From Pomacea canaliculata (Eukaryota > Mollusca > Gastropoda > Architaenioglossa > Ampullariidae): DNA of 64,000 nucleotides. Shown in pieces: positions 28,301 through 40,481 of this stretch (its first letter is position 1; every line of letters begins with the position of its first letter). The stretch is taken from the NCBI RefSeq assembly GCF_003073045.1, contig NC_037592.1, forward strand, positions 2,887,371 through 2,951,370, given 5' to 3'. The notes below the pieces were generated by a model. That model worked only from the letters and a program-made list of their open reading frames with translations, made no database searches and was not told the DNA's origin. The position numbers and the translations under genes were made by a program.

Positions 28301-31300
28301 AGAGTGCTAGGAAAAAAATTTACATACAAGAGCACACTTAGATACGTATGCATGCTTACCCACACATTTACAGAAGTACAAGCATTAATAGGGAAGAGGT
28401 TAGCCCATTAGAGCACTGGTGTTCAAACCCAGAGATGTTCTAGTTTGATGCTTAGGTGGAAAAGTGAACTTCCCCCAGTCAACACAACTGCTGGAAATGG
28501 GTACTTGACTCCTTAAAAGGTAGGGCAAGATCAAAGTGAGAGGAGATGGACACCATCCTCACAAAAAGATTGCTTCAAGAAAAGAGTGGTCTCCAAGGCT
28601 TACTCCCGAATGACCGAAAGGTTAGGGGATGACATTTAGGCATCATTAAAATCTAAAGAATAATGGGTTAATGGTAGTTTCCATGGTAATATATTACAGA
28701 GGCAAACTGAAGCGATTGGCAGCCCAGTTCACTCCCTACAGTTGGACAGACTTTGATTGGAAACCCACCTCCAGTCTCAAGCGCTGGATGGCCATGCTGG
28801 CAGTCATAGCGATTGTAAGTTTCATTTACCCCTAATTCAGCATAGACTCTTCCTCTCATGCAAGCATAAGATTGAAGATGAAGTGCATATGTTGTTTGAT
28901 TGTCCAGCCTATGACAGTTACAGATCGAAAGTTGATGTTTTAAAATCTACAATACCATATGAACAGGACACAGACGGAACTATACAAGTCTTTATAGATA
29001 ACTCTGAAACAATCGTCAAACATCTAGATATCTGTATTAAGTATTTTAAAACAGAAATAAAATGAATACTGTGTCGGAAACATAAAGAAATGTTAATTAT
29101 GCATAGATAATGCTGTAAATATTGTGGATGCTGTTTTATTTCTTTTAATTTCCCCCTTGAAACAAACTAAAGTGCTTTCTTAATAAAGAATTTGTTTCTC
29201 ATTGCATTATAACATGAAGTAAAGGTGTTTTTGAAAAGCTTGTTTTAGATCTGAAAGCTTGTTAAACATATAAGCTTGCCGTTTTCTTTCAAAGCTATTT
29301 GTGAGCATTTGTTTTTCTGTTTTACTCTCTGATAATCCAAAAAAAAAAAAAAAAAAAGATGCATTTCATGCCTTTAACTCAATGTCTAAACATTGTTTAT
29401 AAGAAAAACAAAGTGAGTTAATGATAAATAGACATTAAGAACAAGGTTAGTCGACTGCTATGATAGCATTGTATGAAATATTTTGGTGTATAGCTTAAGT
29501 GGAATAACTGTTAATGCAAAAATTTTGCTTTTAGGCAGTAAGTTCTGGTTATAAAACTGTGGGGACTGCTGATTTTAGTATTGAGCAATAACAGTCTTTT
29601 GGTTCATATTTTCTTTTTGATAAACTTTTGAGTCTGTGTGTGAGAGAGAGTGTGTATGTTATGCATTGAAAGTTATCATTGTTAGAATTAAAAAGTTTTT
29701 CTTTATTTTGTTCTCCTTGTTATGCTGTCCTTTTTTAAAGCAAAAGTTGTCTTTGATTTCAGTTTCTGCTGGCAGAACTAAACACATTCTATCTGAAATT
29801 TGTGCTGTGGATTCCACCTAAACATTACCTGTGTGTCAGTCGCCTGGTCTTCTTCTCTTTATGGGAGCTGCAGCTATGCGGGAAACATTCCAGTATCTGG
29901 ATGACCCGTCAGTACCTTGCCAATAATAAAATTAAAATAATCTTTCTTTTGGAACTACTTTTCGTTCTTAAATATTACACATTTTTCTAAGCTGCATGCT
30001 AGCTGACCGACGTTTAGCAGTTTAAATTCATGTGCTTTCTTTTTCTTGTTTTTAAGAGTTGAACCAAAAGATGGTGTCACATTTTTTATCAGTACCAAAA
30101 GAAAAGCAGATCAAAAGAATAAATTTGTGTTGTAGAATTTATTAGCTGCGGCATAAATACTACTTTTTAACAGAACAATCCATGGAAAACAATGGTAGCT
30201 ACTGGCATAAATGGTTGTGGGTCTGAGGAACATTTCATGATTTAAAAAAAAGTGTGAGAAAATAATTGACATTGAGGTATGCATTTTATCAAGCGTTTGA
30301 TTTTAGTTACTGATTTTGCTGATATTTGTTGACTTGTTAATTTCCTTCATGTTTTGACACATCAGTTGTAAGTAGGGGGAAGGAGTTTGATTGCACAATC
30401 ATGGCCCCTTGGATTTATCGTTGTGGTTTACAATTTTGTGGGAACATGATAGTGATTGTCTTGCTTTGTAGTGATTTTTGCTGTTTTCTTAAATTTAAAA
30501 ATGTTTAATTTTACTGTACTTGACTTATCTTTCAGGGTGTCACCATTGTCATAGCACCAAACCTATTAGTAATACACTAGTACTTCACTTTGTAATGATG
30601 TTCTCTTTTGCAGCAACTGCAAAAAGGTTGGTCGTCAGTCATGGCTGATTGCAGCTATCATCATCACGGAGTTCCTCATTGTGCTTAAATTTGATTGGGA
30701 AACTGTCACCAAGCCCATCCCTCAGCCAGTAGCTAGTGTTTGGGGTGTGGGGCTCCTCTGTTTGGTTGTCTGGACTATCTTCAAATTTTATATTTTGAGA
30801 GATGTCAAGCATGATGTGCCTTCTCCTGTTGAGGGGTAAGTACTGATTTCCACCTTCTACCTATGTAGTTCTACCTTCCCAACCCCTGCAAAATTTCCAG
30901 GCTTGACTACTACTGAAAGGTTGACCTGAAATCAAAATTATTTTCAGGTAAAATGGGTTGAATTCACCATAAGATACATCCCAAAATTTCAAGTGAAAAG
31001 CTGTTTGTGAGATATATGCTCTTAAACATTGCAGTTCTTACCTAAGCTTTGGATGGAAGTCAAGTCTAATTTCCCAGGGTGTCACAAAAGTAGCTCAGCT
31101 TCTTTGACCATTTGCTGATTCAACTGTGGCATAAGTTGATTTTACCACAGCCTATAGTTGATTTGACCACGTCATCCCTGTGATAAGCAAGGAATGTATT
31201 TTTTCTTGCTCATTCACAGGTATCCACATGACACATTAATTTGTATAGTAGCCATTTCTCATTTGAAAACAATTTGCTGACCTACTTTTATCATGCAGCC

Positions 31301-31876
31301 TACATATAATTTGTGTTGAATAATAATGTAGCTTTGTTTACATATGAGAGGCGTGTCATTACACAGAACAGTCACTTCTGTACTCAGGGACTGAATTGAC
31401 TTAGCACTGTGGTCAAATCAACTGCGGGTTGTGGATGAATAGACTTGTGTGTGGTCAGATCAACTTGGTTGATTTGTTACATTGACCACACCTTGCTGAC
31501 TAGGCAACCCATTCATATACCTGAAGCTTTCACACTTTGCTCTTTAGTTTACCAGTATTTTGGAGGTTAAGTTCATGTTCTACTTGGTTTAGCCTGTTTC
31601 AAAGTCATATTCAAAAAGTAGCTGTATATAGGTGAGCCAAGATGCAACTTAAAATTATTTATGCACCTACTATTTTTGCATGCACAGGTAAGCATGAAAT
31701 AAATCAGTCACATATCAGGCTCTGCACCTGTAAATAAGTCTTGTGATTTGTCTCATATTTCTTGTTGCAGCAACAGCAGCAAACATTTTAGTGAGGCCAC
31801 CAAGTCCAGTAGTGTGTCAGGAATGCAGCTTAGGTCACGCTCCTTCAAGAGCCACATTTTAAACAACAACCACTGA
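19393..31876 (+). CDS. PTDSS2: Phosphatidylserine synthase 2
   Basis: Twelve exons: 19393-19529, 23159-23260, 23623-23705, 23923-23990, 24406-24537, 24953-25003, 25466-25579, 27986-28104, 28700-28814, 29763-29907, 30614-30835, 31771-31876; about 464 residues (human 487). The enzyme, a multi-pass ER/MAM membrane protein, exchanges ethanolamine of phosphatidylethanolamine for L-serine. PTDSS2 rather than PTDSS1 is shown by [21 protein letters not shown]-like [28 protein letters not shown] and [12 protein letters not shown]. The short N-terminus and Ser-rich C-terminus are diverged. Exon 10 is one base short: RLVFFS is in one frame and [16 protein letters not shown] in another, so a base seems missing near 29855-29862; both outer frames and splice sites are otherwise sound. 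Exon 2 uses an AG|GTTTGC donor and exon 10 GTCAGT. Introns 1, 7, 8 and 9 carry LINE or SINE fragments. Confidence 0.96.
22020..22430 (+). mobile_element. LINE C-terminal fragment with 3' UTR (CR1/L2/Rex-like)
   Basis: The frame from about 22024 reads [17 protein letters not shown]...LRKA-like...[14 protein letters not shown]...[11 protein letters not shown], the well-known tail of CR1/L2/Rex-type ORF2 proteins (pattern ...FxLLPSGRRYRxPxxRTxRxxNSFxPxAIxLLN). It is followed by a 3' UTR with GGGATTAATAAAGT and a TTATTG repeat tail ending near 22430. Located in PTDSS2 intron 1. Confidence 0.72.
22540..23117. mobile_element. Composite LINE copy: inverted 3' tail plus ORF2 segment
   Basis: The left part (22540-22690) is a LINE 3' end in minus orientation: its complement ends ACAATAAAGTCTGTTTTGATTTGATTTGA, a (TTTGA)n tail. 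The right part (22690-23117) is an ORF2 inter-domain segment in plus orientation, starting [20 protein letters not shown] and reaching [13 protein letters not shown], a CR1/Rex-like pattern. The right part ends about 40 bp before PTDSS2 exon 2. The same arrangement recurs at 51666-51905. Confidence 0.65.
26185..26915 (+). mobile_element. LINE C-terminal fragment with 3' UTR
   Basis: Broken frames read [19 protein letters not shown], then HSLHWLPVV-like, [17 protein letters not shown] and [10 protein letters not shown], the usual order at the C-terminal end of LINE reverse transcriptases (consensus ...HITPLLxSLHWLPVxxRIxYKL...PxYLSELLxxYxPxRxLRSS). The 3' UTR and the ATT-rich end (CATTATTATTATTATG) match the 8355-8695 copy. 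Located in PTDSS2 intron 7. Confidence 0.78.
27060..27590 (+). mobile_element. RTE-like LINE C-terminal fragment
   Basis: The frame at 27179 reads [48 protein letters not shown]...[15 protein letters not shown], matching the RTE/BovB-like tail (pattern RIxxATAAxxxLxxIWxxxxIxxxxKxxLYxSLVxSxLLYGCExWTLxxxxERRIQAFExxxxRRLL). Later frames continue [22 protein letters not shown]. Several frame changes show that it is a decayed copy. Confidence 0.75.
28392..28640 (+). mobile_element. tRNA-derived SINE, family B
   Basis: The head has a tRNA-like A box (TTAGCCCATTAGAGCAC) and B box (GTGTTCAAACCC). The body contains TGGGTACTTGACTCCTTAAA, shared with the minus-strand copy at 45675-45875 (TGGGTACCTGACTCCTTAAA). 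Ends were not defined by a clear duplication. Located in PTDSS2 intron 8. Confidence 0.6.
28828..29080 (+). mobile_element. Non-LTR retrotransposon C-terminal fragment
   Basis: A frame reads [25 protein letters not shown] and ends [14 protein letters not shown]-stop. The pattern CxxxIEDExHxLFxCPxYxxxR...FI...FxxxIxxxF is the conserved tail of many non-LTR ORF2 proteins. The fragment begins about 15 bp downstream of the PTDSS2 exon 9 donor. Confidence 0.65.
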
Positions 31877-34800
31877 CACATTCACAGGACATCATGTACA
31901 GAACGCTACTTCTGGAAGAGCCTGGAATCATTGATGCTGCACTGATAAGGTCTGCAGACTGTGACAATATTCTCTTCTTCATGTTTTCAGCATATCAAGG
32001 CTGGACAGTTGTTTTTGTGCCAGAAAGATCATAAAAATTATTTATACACATATACTCTGCTGCTTAGGGTGTAAACTACATGGAGCACAAAACTGCTTTT
32101 TAACTCAGGAATGTGTTGCAGGACAGCAGTTTCTTGACATGGAAGGTAGTAACTCTTATTTTGATTACAGAGTATAGGATTTGGAACATGCAAAGAACTT
32201 TTCTTTAACCTAATATAAGTGCATAATATCTGCAAAGATTTTTAAATTAGAAATGCAAAAACAACTTTTATGTGAATTTTATTATTGACAGTAAATTATT
32301 TGTTACTATCAAGGCCAAAAATGTGTACATTCATATGTTTTTACAGAGCATTATTAGTTGCTTTTGTAATCACTATTTTTAGTATTAATTTTTTTCAGAT
32401 GATTGTATATTTGCCATAAGATTTTTGTCTTAAAGCAGTAATTTATCAAAACAAAGAGAGCTTATGTGCCCTGTACGTTGACCTGCCTTAAATACAATCA
32501 AAAAGCCATAACCATGATTTTACCATTGAGGAGTTGTGTACCTCAATGAATTAGCATTTAGACAAGACAGACTTGTTGATCCTGTTTCATTTGATGAATA
32601 AATGTATGATGGCATGTAGAGTGTAAAGTTACACTGTTTACTTAATGTCTGTAAATGACTGCAAAAGACTTTAATTGCAAGTATTTTGAAATAAATCTTG
32701 AGATTTTGACACTTTCTTTAAATTCACAAATGTGGGACATCATTCTGTCAGCTGACAATAACAGACCTAAAAACCAGACAGTTTTCAGAATGTCCTTCCT
32801 TTTTCAAAGAAGTCTATTTTTTGGTGGTGGTTGGTGGGAGGGGCGAGGTGCATACTTAAGGACAGTGGGAGATATTCAGATTAATCAAAAGGTATAAAAC
32901 TTAAGAAGAGCTTGCTTACAATGAGAACAAGGAAAATGTCCTTTTTGTGCAGCTGCCATTTTCACTAGCTATAAAGTTATGAGAGTAGCATGCAAGGAGA
33001 AAGTATTGCTAGAGTGAGTCCCTATACTGATGTCAGACACTCTGTATGATATGCTTTTCAAAATATTTTTGAATGAAATGTCTTTTGACTGTTTGTGGGT
33101 TCAGATTCAGCTGATAACCAAGATATGAGTAGCTTTTACTACAACTTAAAAAGCTTTAATTAAAATTTGGCCAAGTGCAGGTGAATTCCACATATTCTGT
33201 GTAAAATCATATAGGATGTAATGAATTCCACAGTTGCTCATTATAACGTGGTGTCATTTTAGCCTGTAGTAGATAGTCATATGACATAGGAGCTATTTTT
33301 GGCTTTATTTTTTACAAATAAAACGCTTTGCAGCTGTACCCTTAGCTTCGTATTTTTGCCAGCATTTGACCATTGATCTTGGTGCTATGGTACTAGAGTG
33401 ATTCAAACAGTAATAAAAGATCCATACAGTGAAGACTTTTTCACATTTGTCCATGTTTACTATCTTTGCGCAGCCAGTGCTCTAAAGCAAATGTTTTTGT
33501 GGAATTTACTGTGAACTAGATAGTGTTTGCAAGGGATCTTTGCCTTTAGCCTGTTTTCACTTCCACAAAAGTATTCTGCTTAATTGTCCCCTCATACCAC
33601 CCATTTCTGTGTAAAAGGAGAAATGAAAAGTTGACATGAAGTCTATCACATAATGAGCAGAGATTGAAGACGCATCCTTACCTTCTTGCTACTGGCATGA
33701 TTGTATAAAGTTCTGTTTTCATCTCTGTTGCTAGCAGTAAGAATTTCAAGAGCTCACACATGCTGTGCCTTAGACAATGATGACAGTGGGGATATTTTTG
33801 GTAACCCTTGAAAACATTGTGGTGGTGTAATTTTCAAATTAACATGAGAGCTTTTTGCTGGTGATACCCAGCAGAACAGTTTGCCTTGTCAGGTCAGGGT
33901 GTGTGGGCTTGCTGATTACTGCAGAGGTTGTAGGGCTTCACTCTTTATCCAAAGATTTCTATAGGAAACGATGTCTGAAGAGTGAAGAGGTGGACAGTGT
34001 TTGCTTGAATTGCTTCCCTTGAGCTGGCTGTCAAATAATGATGACCTGTATCCTTATATGGAAGCATTGAGCTGGGAGATGTTGGCTGTTGAGAAATACA
34101 AAGTTATAAGATAAAACAAAATTGTCACAAATCAGGTCAGACTCCAGTGTTTAAAAAAACCCCCAACATTTCACTAGATTGTTATGTAAACTTACTAATT
34201 AAACATTTGAACAGAGCATAGCTTATGAAAATATCTGCTGATGTATGGATGTAAAAGCCCTTTTCCTTGTAGGTTCAGTACATGTAAAATAAAGGTATGC
34301 GTTGTTTGCTTTTTTTTTTTTTTAAACCTGTCCCTTCTTTACATGAACATAAAACTTCCAAGTATCTAGAATGCTAGTGTTGATATTTTAGGAGAGATTT
34401 ATTCAGCAGGTTTGACCAACATTTAAAAAATGAACATCTTTAAAACAAAGGTTAAAAAAAACACCCAGGATGGTACAGTCAATAGTTTTCCCCAAATCCT
34501 GTGATGTTGTAATGGATCTGTGATCCAGTAGATTTTCCACTGATTTTGTGGACTCTGGTGATCTTGTAGTTTGTTCAGTCTTATCCAGAGCCATTGTTTT
34601 TATAAGGAATTCTGAAAGATCATGCTTGTAACATGTTTATAGCGTTGTGAACAAATCAGTAATCCCAGCCAGTTGTGATAACTTTCTGGAGAGCACCATG
34701 CAAGTAAAAAAATGTACAAGTATATTAAGTTGACATGGTTACCATTTAAGCTTTCTGACTGCACTTAGTTATGTGCTGCTGACTGTTTATTGACAGATCA

Positions 34801-35985
34801 GGGCGGAAATTTGTCTGTCATTTGACATATCTATACATATGTATTGAAAAAGTTTTTTTTCATATTTTTCTTTCTATGGGATTAGAGCATAAAAGAAAAA
34901 AAAAGGTCTAAAATATTTGTGTTTATATTGTAGGGTATTTTATCCTACTTCTTTTCATATTAGGTGAATTATTTGTGTTTACAATTCATTGTGTTGATGC
35001 AGTCAACTTTCATTTCACTTTCGATAGCTTTGTACTAGTCAAACCATTTCTCCAGTCTTTCTGAAAATTGGAACTTTGTAGAAATCTATCTGTATGGTTA
35101 TTTTAAGATATCTTGTTGGCCTGTACTAAATATTTTTGAGTAATTATTTTGTATACATCAAAAATAAATTGCCTTTTAATTTTTGCTTTTGGTCTTGTGA
35201 CAATGGGCAGATAACTGGTATTGGTATGTTTGTTTTTTCTTTGCTTTCTGTTCCTCTCACTGCCATGCCCCAAAAAACAATATTGCTGCTGTCCAGAGAA
35301 TATGGTACATTAAATAAGTGCAGCAGATGTCTGTTTGTTCTTTGGATTCTTAGGAAGCTGTGTTTGCTTTTTTCACAGAAACAGCATGATGCAGCAAATT
35401 TGAGGCATTTTTGAAATGAAGTCTGGCAGCTTTGCTGAATGCAAGCACACACACACCACATGCCACTGGTAGTTTAATATTTTTTCCTCTTCATAAATGT
35501 GAAATCCTGCAGACTATTTGTTGGGCTGAAAGTGGCATGTCAGGCATGTCTGGATAGGATGCAAGATGTGCATAGTTAACCTGTAGTGTATTGGTAATGG
35601 ATGGAGACTTGCTGTCAATAGCAATTTGATGGTATTGAATGATTCAGATAGGTGTATGCCAGGTATCTGTGGAGAAAGACAAATGATTAAAGCATCAATG
35701 GTAGGGAAAGATGTCATTTTTCTTCACCCTCCTCTTTACCCCCAAGCATCCTTGATATTGGGGAGTATTCAGAAAATCAAAATAGGATGCCATGGAACAG
35801 TGTTACTGATGTTGTGTATGAATGTATGGTAATTCATAGACTTCAGTGTGTACTTCATGCCTTGAATGTACAGCCAATAAAATGAGTGAGGCAAGTCTAT
35901 TTTGTTTTAATATTTGTGTGTGTTGTGTTTTGCATTAGTATGCATGCATGCATTTCAGCCTGCATTGTTCATGCCATTGTTTTGT
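31877..35985 (+). other. PTDSS2 3' UTR and downstream AT-rich DNA
   Basis: After the PTDSS2 stop no conserved frame appears on either strand. Poly(A)-signal hexamers occur at about 32583, 32688, 33317, 34288 and 35875; the last one lies just before the LINE at 35992. The 3' UTR end cannot be fixed without transcript data. A T-run lies at about 34310-34323. Small open frames around 35136-35461 look like chance. Confidence 0.5.
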
Positions 35986-35991
35986 ATTAGC

Positions 35992-37440
35992 AGGGGTACC
36001 TAGGAGGCCACACTACAAATCTATGGCTCTGCTCGAGAGTCCTACCTTAAAATTCTTCATCCAGTTCATCATCAAGGGCTCCGCATCTGTTTGGGTGCCT
36101 TCCGCACCACTCCTGTACAAAGTTTGTATGCAGAAGCTGGTGAGCCTCCACTTTCTCTCCGTCGGTTGAAGCTCATGCTATCCTATGCCTGTCGCTTAAA
36201 ATCATCCTGGAAATCCTGCGTATCGTTCTGTCTTCAGACCTCAGCGTGCTGCCCTGTATGCCATTCGTACCAAGGAGCAAAAGCCTCTATCACTCCGAAT
36301 AGCACCTCACCTTCAAGCTGCTGGAGTAGATATCAATCAGGTAGAGCCTTTACCTCTGCAAACAACTCCTCCTTGGACCCTTCCTGTTCCAGAGATCCGC
36401 TTAGATCTTACAACTTTCAAAAAAGGGGACACTAGTGACCCCATCTACCTTCAACACTTTCGTAAACTTATTTCTGATTATCCTGAATTCTGTTCAGTCT
36501 TTACAGATGGCTCCAAAATCCCAAGTGGTGGCCCAGTCGCTGCGGCAGCAGTTCCATCCTGCCAACCTCAACGGGCTGCTTCAGTCCGATTGGCAGACGA
36601 AAGTTCTGTCTTTACAGCAGAACTCTATGCTATCTTGCTTGCCTTGCAGTATGATCGCCGCTCTTCAGAGCACAACTGATAATTCAGACTCTCTTTCTGC
36701 TCTCCAAGCTCTTATTTCAAATGAATCTGACCACCCCCTTGTGGTCAAGATTCATAAAATTCATGCAGCACTTATCCAACGAAATAATATTGTCTTTATT
36801 TGGGCTCCTGGCCATTCTGGTATTCCAGGCAATGTTCGAGCAGACCAGGCTGCCAAGCTGCATGTCAGTCCCCTGGTAAAATACAGTCTCTCATCTCATC
36901 TGACTGCAAAACTATATTTTCAACGTACACTCTGACTTTATGGCAAGACCACTGGAACACCTTCCGTCAAAATAAATTATTCGTCACTCTTCTCTGTCTT
37001 TCTGACCGCCCACCTTTGTGCCATACCACAAGGCGGGAGGAGGTAGTCCTCACAAGACTAAAGATAGGACACATATGCCACGCAAGGATACCTCTTGCGA
37101 GGGGAATTACCACCAAGTTGCCCCTGGTGTAAGGGATATCTTAACGTTTTACACCTAATTATCTGTCCAGAGCTCCAGACCATCTGACGACAGTTTTTTT
37201 TTACAGTAAATTCATTATATGTCTTATTTAGGTCCGTCCCATCGGCAGCTATTTGTAGCTTTTTAAAAAGGATAGGACTTTTTCAACAAATCTAAGTTCT
37301 TACAGTCTGATATATCTCATCTGATTTCGTGTGTGTTGGCGGCCTTTTTTGGGCTCCACCACCCTTTTTACGCTACATTTTTTCTTTAACATTTAGTTCA
37401 CTCATTATCTTGGTCTGTTTTTAAGATAAATAACTGCAGA
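35992..37440 (+). mobile_element. I-clade-like LINE, 3' part with RNase H domain
   Basis: Frames in order read YGSARESYLKILHPVHHQGLRI, LGAFRTTPVQSLYAEAGEPPLSLRRLKL, then an RNase H domain with TDNSDSLSALQAL and FIWAPGHSGIPGNVRADQAAK, then RREEVVLTRLKIGH. This order (post-RT region, RNase H with the GHSGIxGNxxAD box, then the RREExVLxRLRIGH tail) is typical of I/Nimb-type LINEs. Several frame breaks show it is dead. It fills the gap between PTDSS2 and SLC9C1. Confidence 0.85.
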
Positions 37441-38289
37441 AGATTTACCTCGAAACTTTTAAACGTAAAAATTACTTTTATTGCCATGATATAGCCGTAG
37501 TTGCTGGCATGGCATAAAATACCAAAAAAAACCAAACCACACTACAAATTGACTCAGTTTTGAGTTCTCCCACAAAAAATAAATCGTCTCGTCGCACGTT
37601 TATCCAAACAAATCCTTCAGGAGGTAGCACACCAAAGTTCTCTTTGCAATGCACTGCAACAACTTCTATGCACATCGTCTTCGACAAGAGCAAACGATCG
37701 TCGACTTAGTATTTGCTGTCAAATACATGGACCAAACTGATGTAATCATTTAGTTTAACAAAATTTAAATAGAATTTAGGTTAACAAAATATCGTCAAGA
37801 GTCTTTTCACACGAAGTGGTTTCTTCAACCTCCTAGCTTTTGGATTGCTCTGGTTTTTTTTTTCCTTTTTGAACTTCATGTTTGAAGTGTGGCATCAAAA
37901 CTAACAGAAAAAGATTTTGTAATTTTAGCTAACTCTTTTGCTTACTCCTCATTTTTTTTTTTCATCTTCGTTTTCGTGCTCAGTCGTGTTCACCACTGCG
38001 TAGTCTTTATGCTGTTGCGTAAATACTTGTGTACTTCATTCTGTGTTAAAGGGTGCAGTGAGCACAGAGCATTAAACTTACTTTTCCACAGGAAAGTGCA
38101 ATTTATAAAGTCTGTTAGTGGTATTATTTTTATTATTACTTTTAAAAGCAAAAACAAAAGGACCGCGAAAAGTTTCTGCTAAAGACGGGGAAGAAGACAT
38201 GGATAGAGAGAGTGAGTAAGGGGAAGAGGGAGAAAAAGGTAGAAAACTATCCGTCATGTTAAGAAGGGGCAGCGATTTCCAAAGCGGAA
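37441..38289. other. Intergenic, no gene recognised
   Basis: T-rich stretches alternate with mixed sequence. A minus-strand ATG frame (37478-37693, containing NFGVLPPEGFVWINVRRDDLF) has protein-like texture but matches no family I know and has no partner exon, so it was not called. Confidence 0.4.
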
Positions 38290-38579
38290 GTGCGTCCTCC
38301 CGATCTACCAGTTCTCATTCACCCCCAGACCCCCACACATGCTGATCCTCCCCTTGTCTGCCAACTGCAACGAATGTCACGGTTGTTTTTTTGTAAATCA
38401 ATCTTTTGTCCGTTTACTGACAGGAACACGAGGCGGGGTCAAAGGTACCAAGGAAGACGAGCCCTTCCCCCTTCCTCCACCATCTGCGGGATCCGGTCTG
38501 GTCACACGACGACGGAGAGTTCTAGGGAGGAGTTCTCGCTGCTTGTGCACAGCTTCGAGCGTGCGCCTGTGGACGAAAG
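38290..38579 (+). other. SLC9C1: Candidate non-coding first exon of SLC9C1
   Basis: A GC-rich stretch ends at a strong donor (GAAAG|GTGAGT at 38579/38580). The next acceptor (CTTTGTCTCTTACAG) ends at 40425, just upstream of the SLC9C1 start codon. Together they suggest a 5' UTR exon, an intron of about 1.85 kb, and a second UTR segment at 40426-40481. The upstream limit of the exon is a guess. Confidence 0.45.
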
Positions 38580-40481
38580 GTGAGTTTGATTATTTGTGCC
38601 TTGCTACCTGACACAGGTGAGGGAACTAACTGCACTGTCTAAAACATTTTCGTTTCGTGTAAATTCGAAATTCAAGTGCCTGGGCGACCGATTGGTATGA
38701 GGCATGTAGAAGAAGTATGTCGTTTTATCCGTGGTTGATGATGTGGTGGATGTCATCTGCAGGCAAATCACGAAAACGGTTAGTTGATAATGAAGACGCA
38801 TTATCCTGTCTGGCGGTTGCCAGTTTGAATACTAACTACACTCTCACCTTCGTTTTGTCGCGTCTGTTTAAAAGAATGCGCCCAAGCCCTCCCTGTTCCC
38901 CCACCAAGCCAAAGTCATACATCCCACTCACTCAACTAACCACTCATTTGTTCTGACATTTTTTTTCTCTCTCTCTCTTTCGCTCTTTCTTTGAACAAAC
39001 CTTTAAGTTCTTTATTATTTTTGTTTTTTGAAAATAAAGCACTAGCGTCTCTTTTGACCCCAAACATCGCCGGAACAGCATCAGCAGACAAACCTCGATT
39101 CCCTCTCCCCCATCCTTGTTCCTAGTATGTGTTTATGTCTTGTGAGGGCGTGTGTGTATGAGTATGTGGGATTTTATTTCTAATGGATGTAAACACTGAT
39201 GACGCCTCAACATTTAGCGAGCCGCAGGCTGCTTACGTCCAACTCAGAGTGACACTGTCATCACGTACGAAGACACTTGTCATAGTCACGGAAATCGGGG
39301 CGAGGGAGGAGGATGGGTGCGTTGAAAGCACAGGCCCCCAAAATAGCATCCATCACACGATTCGGCCTCTTGGCTGTCGACTTTAAAAGTTCTCCACAAC
39401 AGTTTGTTGATGGCCAACTTCTGGTCCGTTACATCTATCAGTCGACATCAAGGATCGTCCCTTGAAGAGGACTTTCGCGGCCAAATAGTTTTTTCTTGTT
39501 TTTTCCAACACGCCCTTCGACGCCAAACATCTTGGGTGTGTGTTCCACCATCTGGCCTCTTTGCCACGTGTCCTTTACCCTTCCACCCCCAACACCTCAT
39601 TAGCATGTCCACGTCATGATAACAGTTGCCTACAGTGTCGTTGTTTGTGTTGGCTTTGCTGTCTGTTCGTAAACAACTTTTATGATACTATACACAATAT
39701 CATTGGTGATCTCTCTTGATAATTTTCATCACTCTACTTGTTACCTATACATAGCTGTCATGGTTTCTAACTCTCTACACAGCCTAGATGATAATAATTA
39801 TTCTCCATACCCGGCATTCGCATCACGCTGTCAAGAACTGTATTCACAAAATTCCTTCTAGTCTTTGATTTAAAATGACATTATAAGGAAAACACTCTTC
39901 ATATTTAGATTGTCACTACCTACGTAGGTACCTACATGGTACCATAATCTGTTTATAACTCATTTTTTTCAAAGAGGAGAGCCAGAGTTTACCCTTCACT
40001 GCCTGTCTCTATTATAATAACAGCGAAAGTATATTTAGTGCTATACCACATAACATTCTAATATATTATAGAAGTGCTTTTATTTCTTTTTTACAAAGAA
40101 GAAAAAAATCAAAACTTACACAAGCACGCTTTGCAGTCAGAAATCACATGTCGTACACATCCAACACACATCATCGTCGTCATCCTACAAAACACAAATA
40201 TTCACACACAATACTTTCTCGCCTCTTTCAAAATGTCACTGCTGATCTACAGAGCAGACGACACAATGACGCATGGACAGTTGTTGTTGTTGTTGTTTTC
40301 CCTATTACGTCATAAACTAGCTCACACAATGAACGCTGACGTAACCAACTTTTTGGCGTCATTTCCTGTACGCCGCAAATGACACTGCCAGTCATGTTCC
40401 TTGAATCTTCACTTTGTCTCTTACAGCGGCAGACCTGTGTGGTGTTTCTGAGGCCTCAGCATCGCAACCGGACCCGGAATA

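Noticed and set aside
37478-37693. Minus-strand open frame with NFGVLPPEGFVWINVRRDDLF
   Set aside because: It has protein-like texture and an ATG but no known family match, no partner exon and no nearby promoter or poly(A) support.
38290-38611. Overlapping open frames upstream of SLC9C1
   Set aside because: They do not connect in frame to exon 1; the stretch is better explained as a non-coding first exon ending at GTGAGT.
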